The notes under the pieces: generated by a model
The model's database searches: none
Seen by the model: only the letters and a program-made list of their open reading frames with translations
Told to the model about the DNA's origin: nothing
Origin: Spirulina subsalsa PCC 9445
GTDB taxonomy: Bacteria > Cyanobacteriota > Cyanobacteriia > Cyanobacteriales > Spirulinaceae
Assembly: GCF_000314005.1 (NCBI RefSeq)
Contig: NZ_JH980292.1
Location: 3,136,121 to 3,200,120 of the forward strand
Direction: 5' to 3'
Length of the DNA: 64,000 nucleotides
Shown here: positions 8,517 to 18,900 of the stretch, in pieces
Position numbering within the stretch: the stretch's first letter is position 1
Layout: each line of letters begins with the position of its first letter
Translations under genes and position numbers: made by a program

Positions 8517-10097
8517 ATGTCCAAAGTCCTTGTTTCTGACCCCATTGATCAAGCGGGGATCGATATCTTGTCTCAAGTTGCCCAAGTGGATGTTAAAACG
8601 GGTCTGAGTCCAGAAGAATTAATACAAGTTATTCCTGAATATGATGCCTTGATGATCCGTTCCGGTACGCGGGTAACGCAGGAGGTGATTGAGGCGGGAA
8701 CTCAGTTGAAGATTGTCGGTCGGGCGGGTGTTGGTGTGGATAATGTGGACATTCCGGCGGCGACTCGTCGGGGTGTGGTGGTGGTGAACTCGCCAGAAGG
8801 GAATACGACGGCGGCGGCGGAACACGCTTTGGCGATGATGTTATCTCTCTCGCGCTATGTTCCCGAGGCGAATCTGTCAGTGAAGGCGGGGAAGTGGGAT
8901 CGCAAGAGTTTTGTGGGGGCGGAGGTGTATAAAAAAACCCTAGGTGTGGTGGGCTTAGGGAAGATTGGCTCTCATGTGGCGACGGTGGCGAAGGCGCTGG
9001 GGATGAAGTTGTTGGCCTATGATCCGTTTATTTCGGCGGAACGGGCGGAACAGTTGGGCTGCCGTTTGGTGGATTTGGATATTTTGTTCCAAGAGGCGGA
9101 TTATATTACGCTCCATGTGCCGAAAACGCCGGAAACGACGAATTTAATCGGGGAGGAGGCGATCGCCAAAATGAAGCCCACCACCCGCATCATCAACTGT
9201 TCCCGAGGCGGGATTGTGGATGAGGAGGTGTTAGGGAAGGCTCTAAAAGAGGGGCGGATTGCTGGGGCGGCTTTGGATGTATTCAATGAGGAACCCCTCG
9301 GAGAGTCCAGTTTACGGGAGTTAGGCAAGGAAATCATCCTCACCCCCCATTTAGGCGCGTCTACGGCGGAAGCTCAAGTCAATGTGGCCATTGATGTGGC
9401 GGAGCAAATTCGGGACGTTCTGCTTGGTTTACCAGCCCGTTCGGCGGTTAATATTCCGGGGCTGAATCCTGATGTGATGGAACAGTTAAAGCCCTATTTA
9501 CAACTGGCGGAAACTTTGGGAAATTTGGTCGGACAGTTGGCCGGGGGGCGAGTGGATTTGTTCAATGTCCGTCTACAAGGGGATTTAGCAACGGCACAAA
9601 GTCAGCCCATTGTGATTGCTTCCCTGAAAGGGTTATTATCTAAGGCCTTACGCGAACGGGTGAACTATGTTAACGCCAGTTTAGAGGCGAAGGAACGGGG
9701 AATCCGGGTGATTGAAACCAAGGATGCGTCAGCTTCGGACTATTCGGGGTCATTGTATATGGAAGCGCGGGGATCTTTAGGTCAGCATTCGGTGACGGGG
9801 GCTTTACTCTCCGATGGTGAAATCCGGGTGACGAATTTGGATGGTTTCCCAATTAACTTACCCCCTAGCCCTTATATGTTGTTTACCCTACACCGGGATA
9901 TGCCGGGGATTATCGGCCGTTTAGGGTCGCTGCTGGGTGAATTTAATGTCAATATTGCCAGTATGCAGGTGGGGCGTAAGATTGTTCGAGGGGATGCGGT
10001 GATGGCGTTGAGTTTGGATGATCCGTTACCGGAGGGAATTCTAGACGAAATTCGGCGCATTCCGGGGATTACGGATGCTTATACGGTTGCACTGTAG
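8517..10097 (+). CDS. serA: D-3-phosphoglycerate dehydrogenase
   Basis: The 526-aa enzyme catalyses NAD-dependent oxidation of 3-phosphoglycerate, the first step of serine synthesis from photosynthetic 3-PGA. Domains in order: substrate-binding part ([18 protein letters not shown]), NAD-binding Rossmann fold with [13 protein letters not shown], catalytic region (LTPHLGAST with the active His; [13 protein letters not shown]), the intervening ASB domain ([15 protein letters not shown]) and a C-terminal ACT domain ([20 protein letters not shown], about 450-526) that gives serine feedback in this class. Length and architecture are those of the long type-1 enzyme. The gene stands alone. Confidence 0.98.
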   Translation: MSKVLVSDPIDQAGIDILSQVAQVDVKTGLSPEELIQVIPEYDALMIRSGTRVTQEVIEAGTQLKIVGRAGVGVDNVDIPAATRRGVVVVNSPEGNTTAAAEHALAMMLSLSRYVPEANLSVKAGKWDRKSFVGAEVYKKTLGVVGLGKIGSHVATVAKALGMKLLAYDPFISAERAEQLGCRLVDLDILFQEADYITLHVPKTPETTNLIGEEAIAKMKPTTRIINCSRGGIVDEEVLGKALKEGRIAGAALDVFNEEPLGESSLRELGKEIILTPHLGASTAEAQVNVAIDVAEQIRDVLLGLPARSAVNIPGLNPDVMEQLKPYLQLAETLGNLVGQLAGGRVDLFNVRLQGDLATAQSQPIVIASLKGLLSKALRERVNYVNASLEAKERGIRVIETKDASASDYSGSLYMEARGSLGQHSVTGALLSDGEIRVTNLDGFPINLPPSPYMLFTLHRDMPGIIGRLGSLLGEFNVNIASMQVGRKIVRGDAVMALSLDDPLPEGILDEIRRIPGITDAYTVAL

Positions 10098-10348
10098 GCT
10101 AAGGTTTCGTTTGATTTCTTAGATTAGGGTCTACTGAATAACACGCCTACGCTAGGCTCAACAAGGGAACGGAGAACACCGGATCTGGGAACAGAGCATC
10201 GAAAACTGGCACGACTCCCGACTCCCGACTCCCAACTCCCGATTCCCCAACTCTCGGAGTTATTCAGCAAGCCCTAGATTAGGGGCGATCGCATTGTAAC
10301 AATTGAGCAATGTTGAGATCGCCCATCCGTCCTCATTCCTCAAAACGC
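10098..10348. other. Intergenic with heptamer repeats, promoter region of prmA
   Basis: The gap holds heptamer-type units (CGACTCC repeated at about 10210-10250). Flanking them are GGTCTACTGAATAACAC (about 10127) and GTTATTCAGCAAGCCCTAGA (about 10258), whose inner parts (CTGAATAAC / GTTATTCAG) are complementary. They bracket the repeat block, which suggests a small mobile repeat bounded by short inverted ends. No gene is seen. Confidence 0.55.
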
Positions 10349-11239
10349 ATGGCTAACAACTGGTGGGAAATCAAAATTCTCTGTGAACCGATTCTAGAAG
10401 ATATGATCTTCTGGCGACTAGAGCAATTTGGTTGTCGTGGCATGGCCGGGGAACAACGGGGAAATTCTTGGTTAATCACCACCTATTTAGACCAAGAATC
10501 AATCCAGTTATTAGATTTAGCGGCACTCTCGTTGTTATTGAGACAAGATGCCCTCACCTTAGAACTGCCTGCACCGATCACGAAATGGAGTCTGATTGAT
10601 GAGGAAGACTGGTCGAGTAGTTGGAAACAATACTGGGAACCCCAGGAAATTGGCGATCGCTTTTTAATTTATCCGGCTTGGCTAACCCTTCCCCCAGATA
10701 GTGATCGGGTGATTGTCCGACTGGACCCCGGCGCGGCCTTTGGCACCGGCACCCACCCCACCACCCAACTTTGTCTAGAATCTCTAGAAATCCGCATTAC
10801 CCCCAATGAACCCCGTCAAACCCTAGCAGATATTGGTTGTGGTTCAGGAATTTTGTCCATTGGTGCGGTCTTATTAGGGGCTGAACGAGTTTATAGTGTG
10901 GATATCGATCCCTTGGCGGTTCGTGCCGCTAAAAGCAACCGCGATTTAAACCAAATCAACCCCAATCAACTCAGCATTCACAAGGGAAGTGTTGAGATTA
11001 TTCCCCAACTGATCTTAGAACCCGTCGATGGCATTCTCTGCAATATTTTAGCGGAGGTGATTTTAGAACTGATTCCTCAGATGACGGACTTGGTAAAACC
11101 CAAAGGATGGGGAATTTTTAGTGGGATTTTATTAGAACAAGCTAAACCCATTGCCGATACTTTAGAAGCCCATGGTTGGATTGTGGCGACGCTTTGGAAG
11201 CGGGGGGAATGGTGTTGTTTTAATGTAAGACGACCGTGA
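10349..11239 (+). CDS. prmA: Ribosomal protein L11 methyltransferase
   Basis: I start at the ATG at 10349 ([14 protein letters not shown]), the family start, instead of 39 bp upstream; 296 aa. PrmA methylates lysines and the N-terminus of ribosomal protein L11 using SAM. Visible: the N-terminal L11-binding domain, the [19 protein letters not shown] motif diagnostic of PrmA, SAM motif I ([16 protein letters not shown]), acidic motif II ([13 protein letters not shown]) and the catalytic-loop region [15 protein letters not shown]. The gene ends in a hairpin shared with the converging DUF2993 gene. Confidence 0.96.
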   Translation: MANNWWEIKILCEPILEDMIFWRLEQFGCRGMAGEQRGNSWLITTYLDQESIQLLDLAALSLLLRQDALTLELPAPITKWSLIDEEDWSSSWKQYWEPQEIGDRFLIYPAWLTLPPDSDRVIVRLDPGAAFGTGTHPTTQLCLESLEIRITPNEPRQTLADIGCGSGILSIGAVLLGAERVYSVDIDPLAVRAAKSNRDLNQINPNQLSIHKGSVEIIPQLILEPVDGILCNILAEVILELIPQMTDLVKPKGWGIFSGILLEQAKPIADTLEAHGWIVATLWKRGEWCCFNVRRP

Positions 11240-11259
11240 CCTAGCCCCTGTGACGTTCT

Positions 11260-11289
11260 CTCCCGTTACCCTTTTAGGTCTAACGGGAG
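11260..11289. terminator. Bidirectional hairpin between prmA and DUF2993 gene
   Basis: CTCCCGTTA (11260-11268) pairs perfectly with TAACGGGAG (11281-11289), extended outward by GACG/CGTC with a small bulge. It lies between two converging genes, so it can terminate both. Confidence 0.65.
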
Positions 11290-11323
11290 CGTCAAAACAA
11301 ACTAAGCTGAACCCAGTGTCTTA

Positions 11324-12136
11324 TTAAGGCGAAACTAAAATTTCCCCCTGAACAGCTAACTGTCCTGACGTTAGACTCAATGTGGTCAGGTTTACCTCGG
11401 ATCCCAAGGGAATTTGCAATTCATGGGGTGGATGCTGGGTAAAGTCTGATTGCAAGGTGAGGGGAGAAAGGTGTAAAATTTGACCGTGAAGGATTTTTAA
11501 TCCGGTTTGCAGTAAGACGGAAGAGTTCGATGGTTTTCCTTGGAGCCATTCCCCCCGTACTGTGATCTCTTCAGGTGTAATTTCGGCCGTTTGCCAGCGA
11601 ATTTGTACCGAAGGTGAATCTGTAGAGACATCAGTATGCTGGGGGGGCTGTTGACCCAAGGTGACAAGAGAGCCAAGGGACACAAATAAATCCTGTAAGG
11701 CACTGGCTAAAAGCGGTGCATCAAGAGAGGCTTGTAGATCCGATTGCTCTAAACGGACATGACCCATAACAGGGACGGGTTGCAATAAACGTAAGGGTTT
11801 GCCTTTGAGGACTTCACCTAAATTGATCCGGATATTTTCGGCTGTTAATTCAACTTCGCTGAGGTGTAAGCCTTGATAGACAGCCCCTTGTGCAGAAAGA
11901 GATACTTTGGGTAAGTACCCGGTTAAAATTTGCCGATTGCGCCCGTGAATCTTAACTTGTAACGCTTCAACTTTGTCCGCTTGCGATCGCAGCCAAAATT
12001 GCACCGCCGGACTAAGGATCTTACTGATTAACTGACTTTGACCCTCTTTCTCTTGGGAGTCAAGGGGTTCAGAGGATAGGTTCTCTGACGTTAAACGTGA
12101 TTCGTCTGGGGACATAGTTCGCAGGTTAATTTCCAT
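11324..12136 (-). CDS. DUF2993 (LmeA-type) lipid-binding-fold protein
   Basis: The 270-aa protein carries the DUF2993 domain (LmeA family; actinobacterial members bind phospholipids). Features seen are the opening KILSPAVQFWLRSQADKVEALQVKI, the GAVYQGLHLSEVELTAENIRI segment, and repeated beta-rich motifs ending in PLGSEVNLTTLSLTSGQLAVQGEI. It lacks a signal peptide, as cyanobacterial copies usually do. Specific function unknown. Confidence 0.85.
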   Translation of the reverse strand: MEINLRTMSPDESRLTSENLSSEPLDSQEKEGQSQLISKILSPAVQFWLRSQADKVEALQVKIHGRNRQILTGYLPKVSLSAQGAVYQGLHLSEVELTAENIRINLGEVLKGKPLRLLQPVPVMGHVRLEQSDLQASLDAPLLASALQDLFVSLGSLVTLGQQPPQHTDVSTDSPSVQIRWQTAEITPEEITVRGEWLQGKPSNSSVLLQTGLKILHGQILHLSPLTLQSDFTQHPPHELQIPLGSEVNLTTLSLTSGQLAVQGEILVSP

Positions 12137-12311
12137 CTAAACTCTAACCTTGAGCCGTTGTCCTGTCTTTAACTCTCAGGGAGGAAGTTTCTACCGCAAA
12201 ATCAAGGTTAGGTGGTAATCTTGTAATATTTGTACATAGTTCCGGGATCAAGTGCAACGTCTGCCACCAGAAATCCACCAGTCCACTAAGTTCTCAACGG
12301 GAGAAACCCCT

Positions 12312-13064
12312 ATGCCAGAACGGGTTCAAAAATTAATCTCTCAATGGGGTATTGCCTCACGTCGTCAAGCTGAGACTATGATCTTAGAAGGACGAGTGCG
12401 GTTAAATGGGCAAGTGGTGCATCTGGGTCAAAAAGCGGATCCCACCCAAGGCGATCGCCTAGAAGTAGATGGAGAACTGCTCCATCCCCAAAACCGTCCT
12501 CCGTTTGTATATCTTTTACTCAACAAACCCAAAGGAGTTCTCTGTACTTGTGACGATCCCCAAAAGCGCAAAACTGTTCTGGATCTTTTGCCCCCTAGTC
12601 TGGGTCGCCATCAAGGAATCCATCCCGTGGGGCGCTTAGATGGGGACTCCACCGGAGCCGTCTTGTTAACCAATGATGGCGATTTAACCTTAAGACTCAC
12701 TCACCCCCGTTATCATCTCCCCAAAACCTATGAAGTTTGGGTGCAAGGCTGCCCCCGTGCGGCCACACTAGAACAATGGCGTAGAGGGGTTTTACTGGCA
12801 GATCAATGGACTTTACCCGCAGAAATCACTGTGTTAGCTTCTCATCCTCAACAAACGTTATTAGAAATTGTGTTACGAGAAGGTCGAAATCGCCAAATTC
12901 GCCGAGTGGCTGAACAACTCGGCCATCAGGTGTTAGAACTTCATCGTACAGCCATCGGCACCCTCCAACTGGCAGATCCTCAACAGCCTGACCTACCTAC
13001 GGGTCATTATCGTTCCCTGACGAAGCAAGAAATTTGGGGGCAATTTGCCCCTGTAGCCCTTTAG
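12312..13064 (+). CDS. rRNA pseudouridine synthase (RsuA/RluB/RluE/RluF family)
   Basis: I chose the ATG at 12312 ([18 protein letters not shown]) over an upstream GTG at 12252; 250 aa. An N-terminal S4 RNA-binding domain ([19 protein letters not shown]) is followed by the catalytic domain with the active aspartate in [20 protein letters not shown] and the family motif GRNRQIRRV. The enzyme isomerises a uridine in rRNA; which position cannot be read from sequence alone, RluB-like being most likely. The RodZ-like gene starts 62 bp downstream on the same strand. Confidence 0.93.
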   Translation: MPERVQKLISQWGIASRRQAETMILEGRVRLNGQVVHLGQKADPTQGDRLEVDGELLHPQNRPPFVYLLLNKPKGVLCTCDDPQKRKTVLDLLPPSLGRHQGIHPVGRLDGDSTGAVLLTNDGDLTLRLTHPRYHLPKTYEVWVQGCPRAATLEQWRRGVLLADQWTLPAEITVLASHPQQTLLEIVLREGRNRQIRRVAEQLGHQVLELHRTAIGTLQLADPQQPDLPTGHYRSLTKQEIWGQFAPVAL

Positions 13065-13126
13065 TCTTATCCCCCATCTCTAAGCATCCCAGTAGACATC
13101 CCAGTAGACATCATGGAGAACCTTGT

Positions 13127-13945
13127 ATGAGCAGAAAAATTCACTTAACGGCAAGCCAAGGGGAAAAACTTAGGGAACTCGGCTCTTATCTCCACGAAAT
13201 CCGCCGGAAACAAGCCTTATCCCTAGAAGAAGTATCCCAAAAAACTCGGATTCAGGTTCGTCTACTGCGGGCGATTGAGGAAGCGGATACAAATGTTTTG
13301 CCAGAACCGATTTATATTCGGGCATTAATTAAGCAATTTGCCGATGCTTTAGAGTTAAATGGGGCGGACTTTGCTAGTGCCTTCCCCACTCAGTACCAAG
13401 TCAAGCCGATGAAACCTGCTTGGCGAGAATCGACTCCCACTCAATTACGCCCATTTCATCTCTACTGGATTTATATTGCGGTGTTAGTCAGTGCGGTGAG
13501 TGGTTTGTCCATGCTGGTGCAGAAATCGAACTTACAACTGGCGGGGGATAATCCCCCGGTGGATAGTCTTGCTCCCTTGTCTGACGATACGGCTCAACCC
13601 TCTTCCCAGCAAATTAGCCCTACCATTGAGGCCGTTAATCGTTTAGAAAATTCATTAAATCCGAACACTCTTGGGGAAAATAACCCGGTTTCTAATCGAG
13701 TGGTGGTGTCGATGAAGTTACAAGATGATTGTTGGTTGAGAGTAGTGGCCGATGGTGCGGTGGCCTATGAGGGGATTTTACAGAAAGGAGAGGAACGGAC
13801 TTGGGAGGCGGAAAAGTCCCTGAAAATCACGGCGGGTAATGCGGGGGGCGTGGTGATTACGTTCAATAATGAGGAAGCGCGTCCTCTGGGCAGTCCGGGG
13901 GCGGTGCAAACGGTGACCTATCAAACGCCTAATCCTCAGTCTTGA
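13127..13945 (+). CDS. RodZ-like helix-turn-helix membrane protein (DUF4115)
   Basis: The start is the ATG at 13127, preceded by a GGAG site; 272 aa. An N-terminal Xre-like HTH (about 10-80: LGSYLHEIRRKQALSLEEVSQKT, RLLRAIEEAD) is followed by one membrane helix (LYWIYIAVLVSAVSGLSML, about 110-130), a Ser/Pro/Asn-rich linker, and a C-terminal DUF4115 beta domain (VVVSMKLQDDCWLRVVADG). This is the RodZ architecture; RodZ ties MreB to the membrane and shapes the cell. A short direct repeat (CCCAGTAGACAT, twice) sits just before the ribosome site. Confidence 0.85.
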   Translation: MSRKIHLTASQGEKLRELGSYLHEIRRKQALSLEEVSQKTRIQVRLLRAIEEADTNVLPEPIYIRALIKQFADALELNGADFASAFPTQYQVKPMKPAWRESTPTQLRPFHLYWIYIAVLVSAVSGLSMLVQKSNLQLAGDNPPVDSLAPLSDDTAQPSSQQISPTIEAVNRLENSLNPNTLGENNPVSNRVVVSMKLQDDCWLRVVADGAVAYEGILQKGEERTWEAEKSLKITAGNAGGVVITFNNEEARPLGSPGAVQTVTYQTPNPQS

Positions 13946-13998
13946 TAGGAAACAGGGAACAGGGAACGGGGAATAGGGGGAGTTGATTCTATGTACGG

Positions 13999-14092
13999 CT
14001 TTGAACCTCCCATCGCTGAAAGCGAGGGATTCCCATATAGACTCTTATCTAGACCGAAGTCCCCGACAGAACGCCATTACTGGGCTGTATAA
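13999..14092 (-). mobile_element. Solo right end of tnpB element copy 1 (remnant)
   Basis: The block is nearly identical, in inverted orientation, to 3262-3351: the right-end hairpin (CCCATCGCTGAAAGCGAGGG), the spacer and the last ~10 codons of tnpB. Similarity starts at CTTTGAACC and ends at GGGCTGT. Only the 3' part, the likely omegaRNA scaffold, has been kept. One mismatch is visible in CCATTACTGGG versus CCATGACTGGG. It is fused directly to the start of a YgiT-type gene. Confidence 0.8.
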
Positions 14093-14318
14093 ATGTGAGT
14101 ATTGCGAAGGAACAATAAACCGTTTTGTTGAACGTCAAGCCTTTAAGCATCGGTCGAGATTTGTTATTCTCGAAAATGTGACCATTGGTGTTGGTGAAAC
14201 CTGCGGCAATCGATATTATTCTGCCGATATTCTTCACGCAGTTGAGGCTGTGGCGACAGGAGTGCGATCGCCAGAACGAACAGAATCCATCCCCGTGGCT
14301 CACCTCAAACCGAATTAA
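14088..14318 (+). pseudogene. YgiT-type zinc-finger (MqsA-like) antitoxin, start codon lost
   Basis: The frame YKCEYCEGTINRFVER ... RFVILENVTIGVGETCGNRYYSADILHAVEAVA is a YgiT-type zinc-finger domain, with CxxC at the front. In the second pair only one cysteine is seen (GETCGNRYY where CDRCGNRYY is usual). Relatives start with Met just before YKCEYC. Here that codon is CTG, and the sequence immediately upstream is the solo IS right end. No DUF4258/MqsR-type toxin gene is next to it, so it is an orphan, and its start was probably removed by the insertion. Initiation at CTG or at an upstream codon within the IS remnant cannot be ruled out. Confidence 0.7.
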
Positions 14319-14368
14319 GCCATCACTACCTGAAGTATTGATAATTGATAATTAATCTTGCTCTCTCC

Positions 14369-15886
14369 TTATTCGCGGGGGAGACGGTTATAGATATCTG
14401 AGAGGAAACGCAGGCGATCGCGCAATTCCTGAGTTAACATTTCAGAACGGTAGCGCCACGTCCAATTCCCCTCCGCCGCGCCGGGGTAATTCATGCGAGT
14501 TTCGCCCCCCAACCCCAAAGCATCTTGAAGGGGGAAAATGGCACAATTGCCCACAGAACATAAAGCCATGCGAATCATCGCCCAGTGAATCCCCTCTTCT
14601 GGGTAGCCACCGAGATAATTTAACACCCGTTCCTTTTCTTCATGCGATCGCGCCTCATACCAGCCCACCGTCGTATTATTATCATGAGTCCCCGTATAGA
14701 CCACACAATTGGGGTGATGGTGGAACGGTAAAAACGGATTGCCCGGCCCCGAATCAAAGGCAAAATGGAGAACCTTCATCCCGGCAAAAGAGAACTCATC
14801 CCGTAGGGCTTCCACCTCCGGCGTAATCACCCCCAAATCCTCCGCAATAATGGGCAATTCTCCCAACTCCTCCCGCAAAAGTTTAAAGAATTCCGATCCC
14901 GGTGCTTCCACCCACTCCCCATTAATCGCCGTTTTCTCGCCCCCCGGCACCGCCCAGTAAGACTCAAAGCCCCGGAAATGGTCAATGCGCATTAAATCCA
15001 CATAATTCAACATCCCTTTAATGCGTTGAATCCACCACTTAAACCCCGTCGCTTGTAGAGCCTCCCAGTTATACACCGGATTCCCCCACAACTGTCCAGT
15101 TTCGCTAAAATAATCCGGCGGTACTCCTGCCATTAACTCCGGTTGTCCCGTTTCCTCATCCAAACAGAAGATTTTCGGGTGCGCCCAGACATCCACACTA
15201 TCATGAGCCACATAAATGGGAATATCGCCAAACATCTGGATGCCCTTATCGTTGGCATACTCCTTCAGCGATGACCACTGACGGAAAAACTCCGCCTGCA
15301 TATACTTGTAATAAAAAATCTCATTCCGTAACTGTGCCGTCGCCAACGCCAACGCCTTGGGATCTCGTTGGGCTAACTCTTCTTCCCAATCGTACCAACT
15401 CGCCCCCCCATGGGCATCCTTGAGGGACATAAACAGAGCATAATCATCCAACCAGTAGGCTTGAGTGGTACAAAATTCCTCAAAATCTTCTAACCGTTCC
15501 GGTGTGGCTTGGTCTAAAAAATTCTGACTGGCCTTTTTCAGAAGGGGCATTTTGACCTGAAAAGCCCCATCATAGTCCACCTGATCCGGATTAAAAGGGG
15601 GTAAATTTTCCAGGTCTTCTGAAGAGAGTAAGCCCTCGGATTCTAACCACTCTAGATTAATCAATAACGGATTCCCCGCCCAAGCCGAATAACACAAGTA
15701 AGGAGAATTCCCGTAGCCCGTGGGTCCTAGAGGTAACACTTGCCAGACTTGTTGACCACTATCGACCAAAAAATCCACAAATCGATAGGCTTCTGACCCA
15801 AGATCACCAATGCCAAAACGACCGGGCAGGGAGGTGGGATGCAGGACAATACCACTAACTCTATTTGAAAAAGGCATATCTGACAT
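14369..15886 (-). CDS. malQ: 4-alpha-glucanotransferase (amylomaltase)
   Basis: The 505-aa GH77 enzyme transfers alpha-1,4-glucan segments during glycogen breakdown. The GH77 landmarks are all present: RVSGIVLHPTSLPGRFGIGDLG at the N-terminus, IQMFGDIPIYVAHDSVDVWAHP, the nucleophile Asp in VDLMRIDHFRGFESYW, the acid/base Glu in LPIIAEDLGVITPEVE, and the transition-state Asp in VVYTGTHDNNTTVGWY. Full length, monocistronic. Confidence 0.97.
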   Translation of the reverse strand: MSDMPFSNRVSGIVLHPTSLPGRFGIGDLGSEAYRFVDFLVDSGQQVWQVLPLGPTGYGNSPYLCYSAWAGNPLLINLEWLESEGLLSSEDLENLPPFNPDQVDYDGAFQVKMPLLKKASQNFLDQATPERLEDFEEFCTTQAYWLDDYALFMSLKDAHGGASWYDWEEELAQRDPKALALATAQLRNEIFYYKYMQAEFFRQWSSLKEYANDKGIQMFGDIPIYVAHDSVDVWAHPKIFCLDEETGQPELMAGVPPDYFSETGQLWGNPVYNWEALQATGFKWWIQRIKGMLNYVDLMRIDHFRGFESYWAVPGGEKTAINGEWVEAPGSEFFKLLREELGELPIIAEDLGVITPEVEALRDEFSFAGMKVLHFAFDSGPGNPFLPFHHHPNCVVYTGTHDNNTTVGWYEARSHEEKERVLNYLGGYPEEGIHWAMIRMALCSVGNCAIFPLQDALGLGGETRMNYPGAAEGNWTWRYRSEMLTQELRDRLRFLSDIYNRLPRE

Positions 15887-15957
15887 TTAGCAGTAAGAAG
15901 TGGGGGTGCGACCGAGCCGCACTCGTTCCCTGACTGTACTGCTTAGGGAGACAGAGA

Positions 15958-18900
15958 TCAAGACAATGGGACAAATCGTTTTTGACCTAGACAAGTTTGG
16001 GCTAAAAACTCTTCTGCACTTTGGGCATCTAAGGGACGACAGAAATAATACCCTTGGCCGTAATCACAGCCTAAGTTTTGCAGTTGTCGCAGTTGGATTT
16101 CCGTCTCAATGCCTTCGGCCACTACATTAATCCCTAGGGTATGGGCGAGGGTAATGACCGCTTGGATAATTTCTAGGTTGGTACCGTTGGGCTGCATTCG
16201 CATGACAAAAGAGCGATCTATTTTTAAGGTGCTGACGGGGAAGCGGTGGAGATAACTGAGGGAGGAATATCCAGTGCCGAAGTCATCAATACAGAGTTGT
16301 AGATTGCGGGCGCGTAGGGCGAGGATGACTTCATCGACAGAATCGGCGTTTTCCATTAACACACTTTCGGTAATTTCCAATTTTAGACAATTGCCATCAA
16401 GTTGCAGTTGTTCTAGGGTTTGGTCGATATAGTCCAGTAGATCCCGTTCCCGGATTTGTTTACCCGAGAGGTTAATATTCATGGTCAAGGGAGGACATTG
16501 GGGGAATTTGTTCTGCCATTGCCGCAGTTGGGCGGCGGCTTCGCGGAAAATCCACTGTCCCATAGGTAGGATTAAGCCGGTTTCTTCGGCGACGGGGATA
16601 AATTCGGCGGGGGAGACAAAGTTTTGTCCGGGAGGATGCCAGCGCATGAGGGTTTCAAAGCCGACGATCTCACCACTACTGAGGGAAATAATGGGTTGAT
16701 AGTAGGCGAGGAATTCCTGTCGTTCAATGGCGCGCCGCAGGTCGGTTTCTAGGGTGAGTCGGGCGAGGACGCGCTGGTGCATATTTTGGTCAAAGACGGT
16801 GTAACGGCCTTTGCCGTGGGCTTTGGCGCGATACATGGCGGTGTCGGCATCTCGGAGTAGGTCTTCGGGGGTGTCGTAGTCGGGGGCGGCGATGGAACAG
16901 GTTAGGGGGATGTTTTCGTAGGTGATATGACTGAAGGCGATGCCGATACTGGCGTTGGTGAAGACTTCATAACCCCCAAGAATGAAGGGGGATTTGATCT
17001 GTTCGAGGATTTTTTCCGCCACGGCGATCGCATCTTGTCGATCTCCGATGTCTTCTAAGAGCAGGGTAAATTCATCCCCGCCTAAACGGGCTAGGGTATC
17101 ACTGGCGCGCAGACAGGATTCTAAGCGTCGGGCGAGGGCAATGAGCAGTTGATCCCCGATGGTGTGACCTAAACTGTCGTTGATCACTTTGAAGGAGTCT
17201 AAATCTAAGAAGAGAACGGCGAATAAATAGCCTCCCCGTCGTTTAGCGCGGCGGATGGTGTGCCAGAGACGGTCAAGGAATAACACCCGGTTGGGTAAGT
17301 CGGTGAGGGAGTCGTAAAAGGCGTTATGGCGCAGTTGTTCTTCGGCCTGTCTGCGTTCGGTAATATCGCTACAAATGCCATCAAGTCGCAAGGGTTGGCC
17401 TTTGATGTCCCGCACGACTCGGCAACGACTGGCTAACCACCGGATGGTGCCGTTGGGTTGAACAATGCGAAACTCGCTTTTTGTGGTGCCGAGTCGGAAA
17501 AGACTCTTAAATTGATCGATGAGATGGGATCGATCATCGGGGTGAATGGTGTCTAGCCAGAGGGCGGGATTGTCTAAAAAGTCCTGTACCGAACGCCCAT
17601 AGACCGTTTCTGTGGCGGCGTTAAGATAGAGGAGGTGCAGGGTGCGGGCATCGGCTGACCAGACGACATCATCAATGGAACTGAGGATGCCTTCTAGACG
17701 CTGTTCACTTTCTTTGAGGGCTTCTTCGGCACGATTGCGATCGCTAATATCCACCACCTGACCAATCATATAGCGGGGAATCCCTTGACCATCCCCGACT
17801 ACCACCACTTTTACCAACGCATGAACAATGCTTTCATCTTGGGCAATATAGCGTTTTTCGAGTTGGTAATGATTGACCTCATTGAGTAATAACCGTTGAT
17901 TAATGGCCGCATCGGCCGCTTGATCATCTGGGTGGGTCAATTCAATCAGGTTTTTAAGCAATAATTGAGAGGGTTTATACTGCAACACCTCACACAGAGC
18001 ATGATTCACCTTTAATAAATGACCATCTAAGGACGAGATAAACATTCCAATCGGGGCCAGTTCAAAGGTGAGACGAAATTGTTCCTCGCGCTCCCGGACT
18101 TCCTGTTCAGCTTGATACTGTTGGGTAATATCATTAACTGAGAATACAATCGCCAAAATTTGACCCTGTTCATCTTTGAGGGGAGAACCATTAATGGAGA
18201 GATATTTTAAGGGGCCCCCACTAAATTGGATGGCATGACGGACATTAAACACAGGTTTCCCAGTCTTCATGACCTGATTAAAAGGCAGTTGTTCTAAGGG
18301 GAACGGTTCCGCTTCAAAATCCACAATGTGCCAGCGTTGGTCATCATAAGTCCAAGTTTGCTCATCGGAGAAGGTTAAGCCTAAAATCGCCTGGGCTTGT
18401 TGATTGGCAAAGGTGATCTGACCTTGGGCATTTACGACGGTAATAGCGGCTACACTAGTCTGCATAATGCCGTTGAGTAAGTCCCGTTCATTGCGTAGTT
18501 GTTCTTCAAACTGTTTCCGTTCGGTAATATCGGTTTGGACTTCGATAAAGTGGGTTAAATTTCCCTCGGAGTCGTGAACTGGAGCAATATAGAGTTCGTT
18601 CCAGAATAAAGACCCATCTTGACGATATTGTTCTAAAACCGCGTGATATTCTTCCCCATAGACCCGCGCTTCTTCAAGTTGCCGTTGTACGTCGGGATCG
18701 GTTTCTGTACCATTTAGCACAAAATCAGGATTACCAATCACTTCTTCTGCTCGATAGCCTGTGAGTGTCTCAAAACTGGGGTTAACGTAGATAATAGGAC
18801 AGTTGGAGGCGATCGCATCTCGAATGGTGATCCCATTACTACTGGCATCAATTGCCCGTTTCATCAAATCCAATTGAGCCTGTTGTTGATGGCGTTCAAT

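Noticed and set aside
8345-8545. 66-codon minus-strand frame before serA
   Set aside because: It overlaps the serA start and has no homology or ribosome site that I can see.
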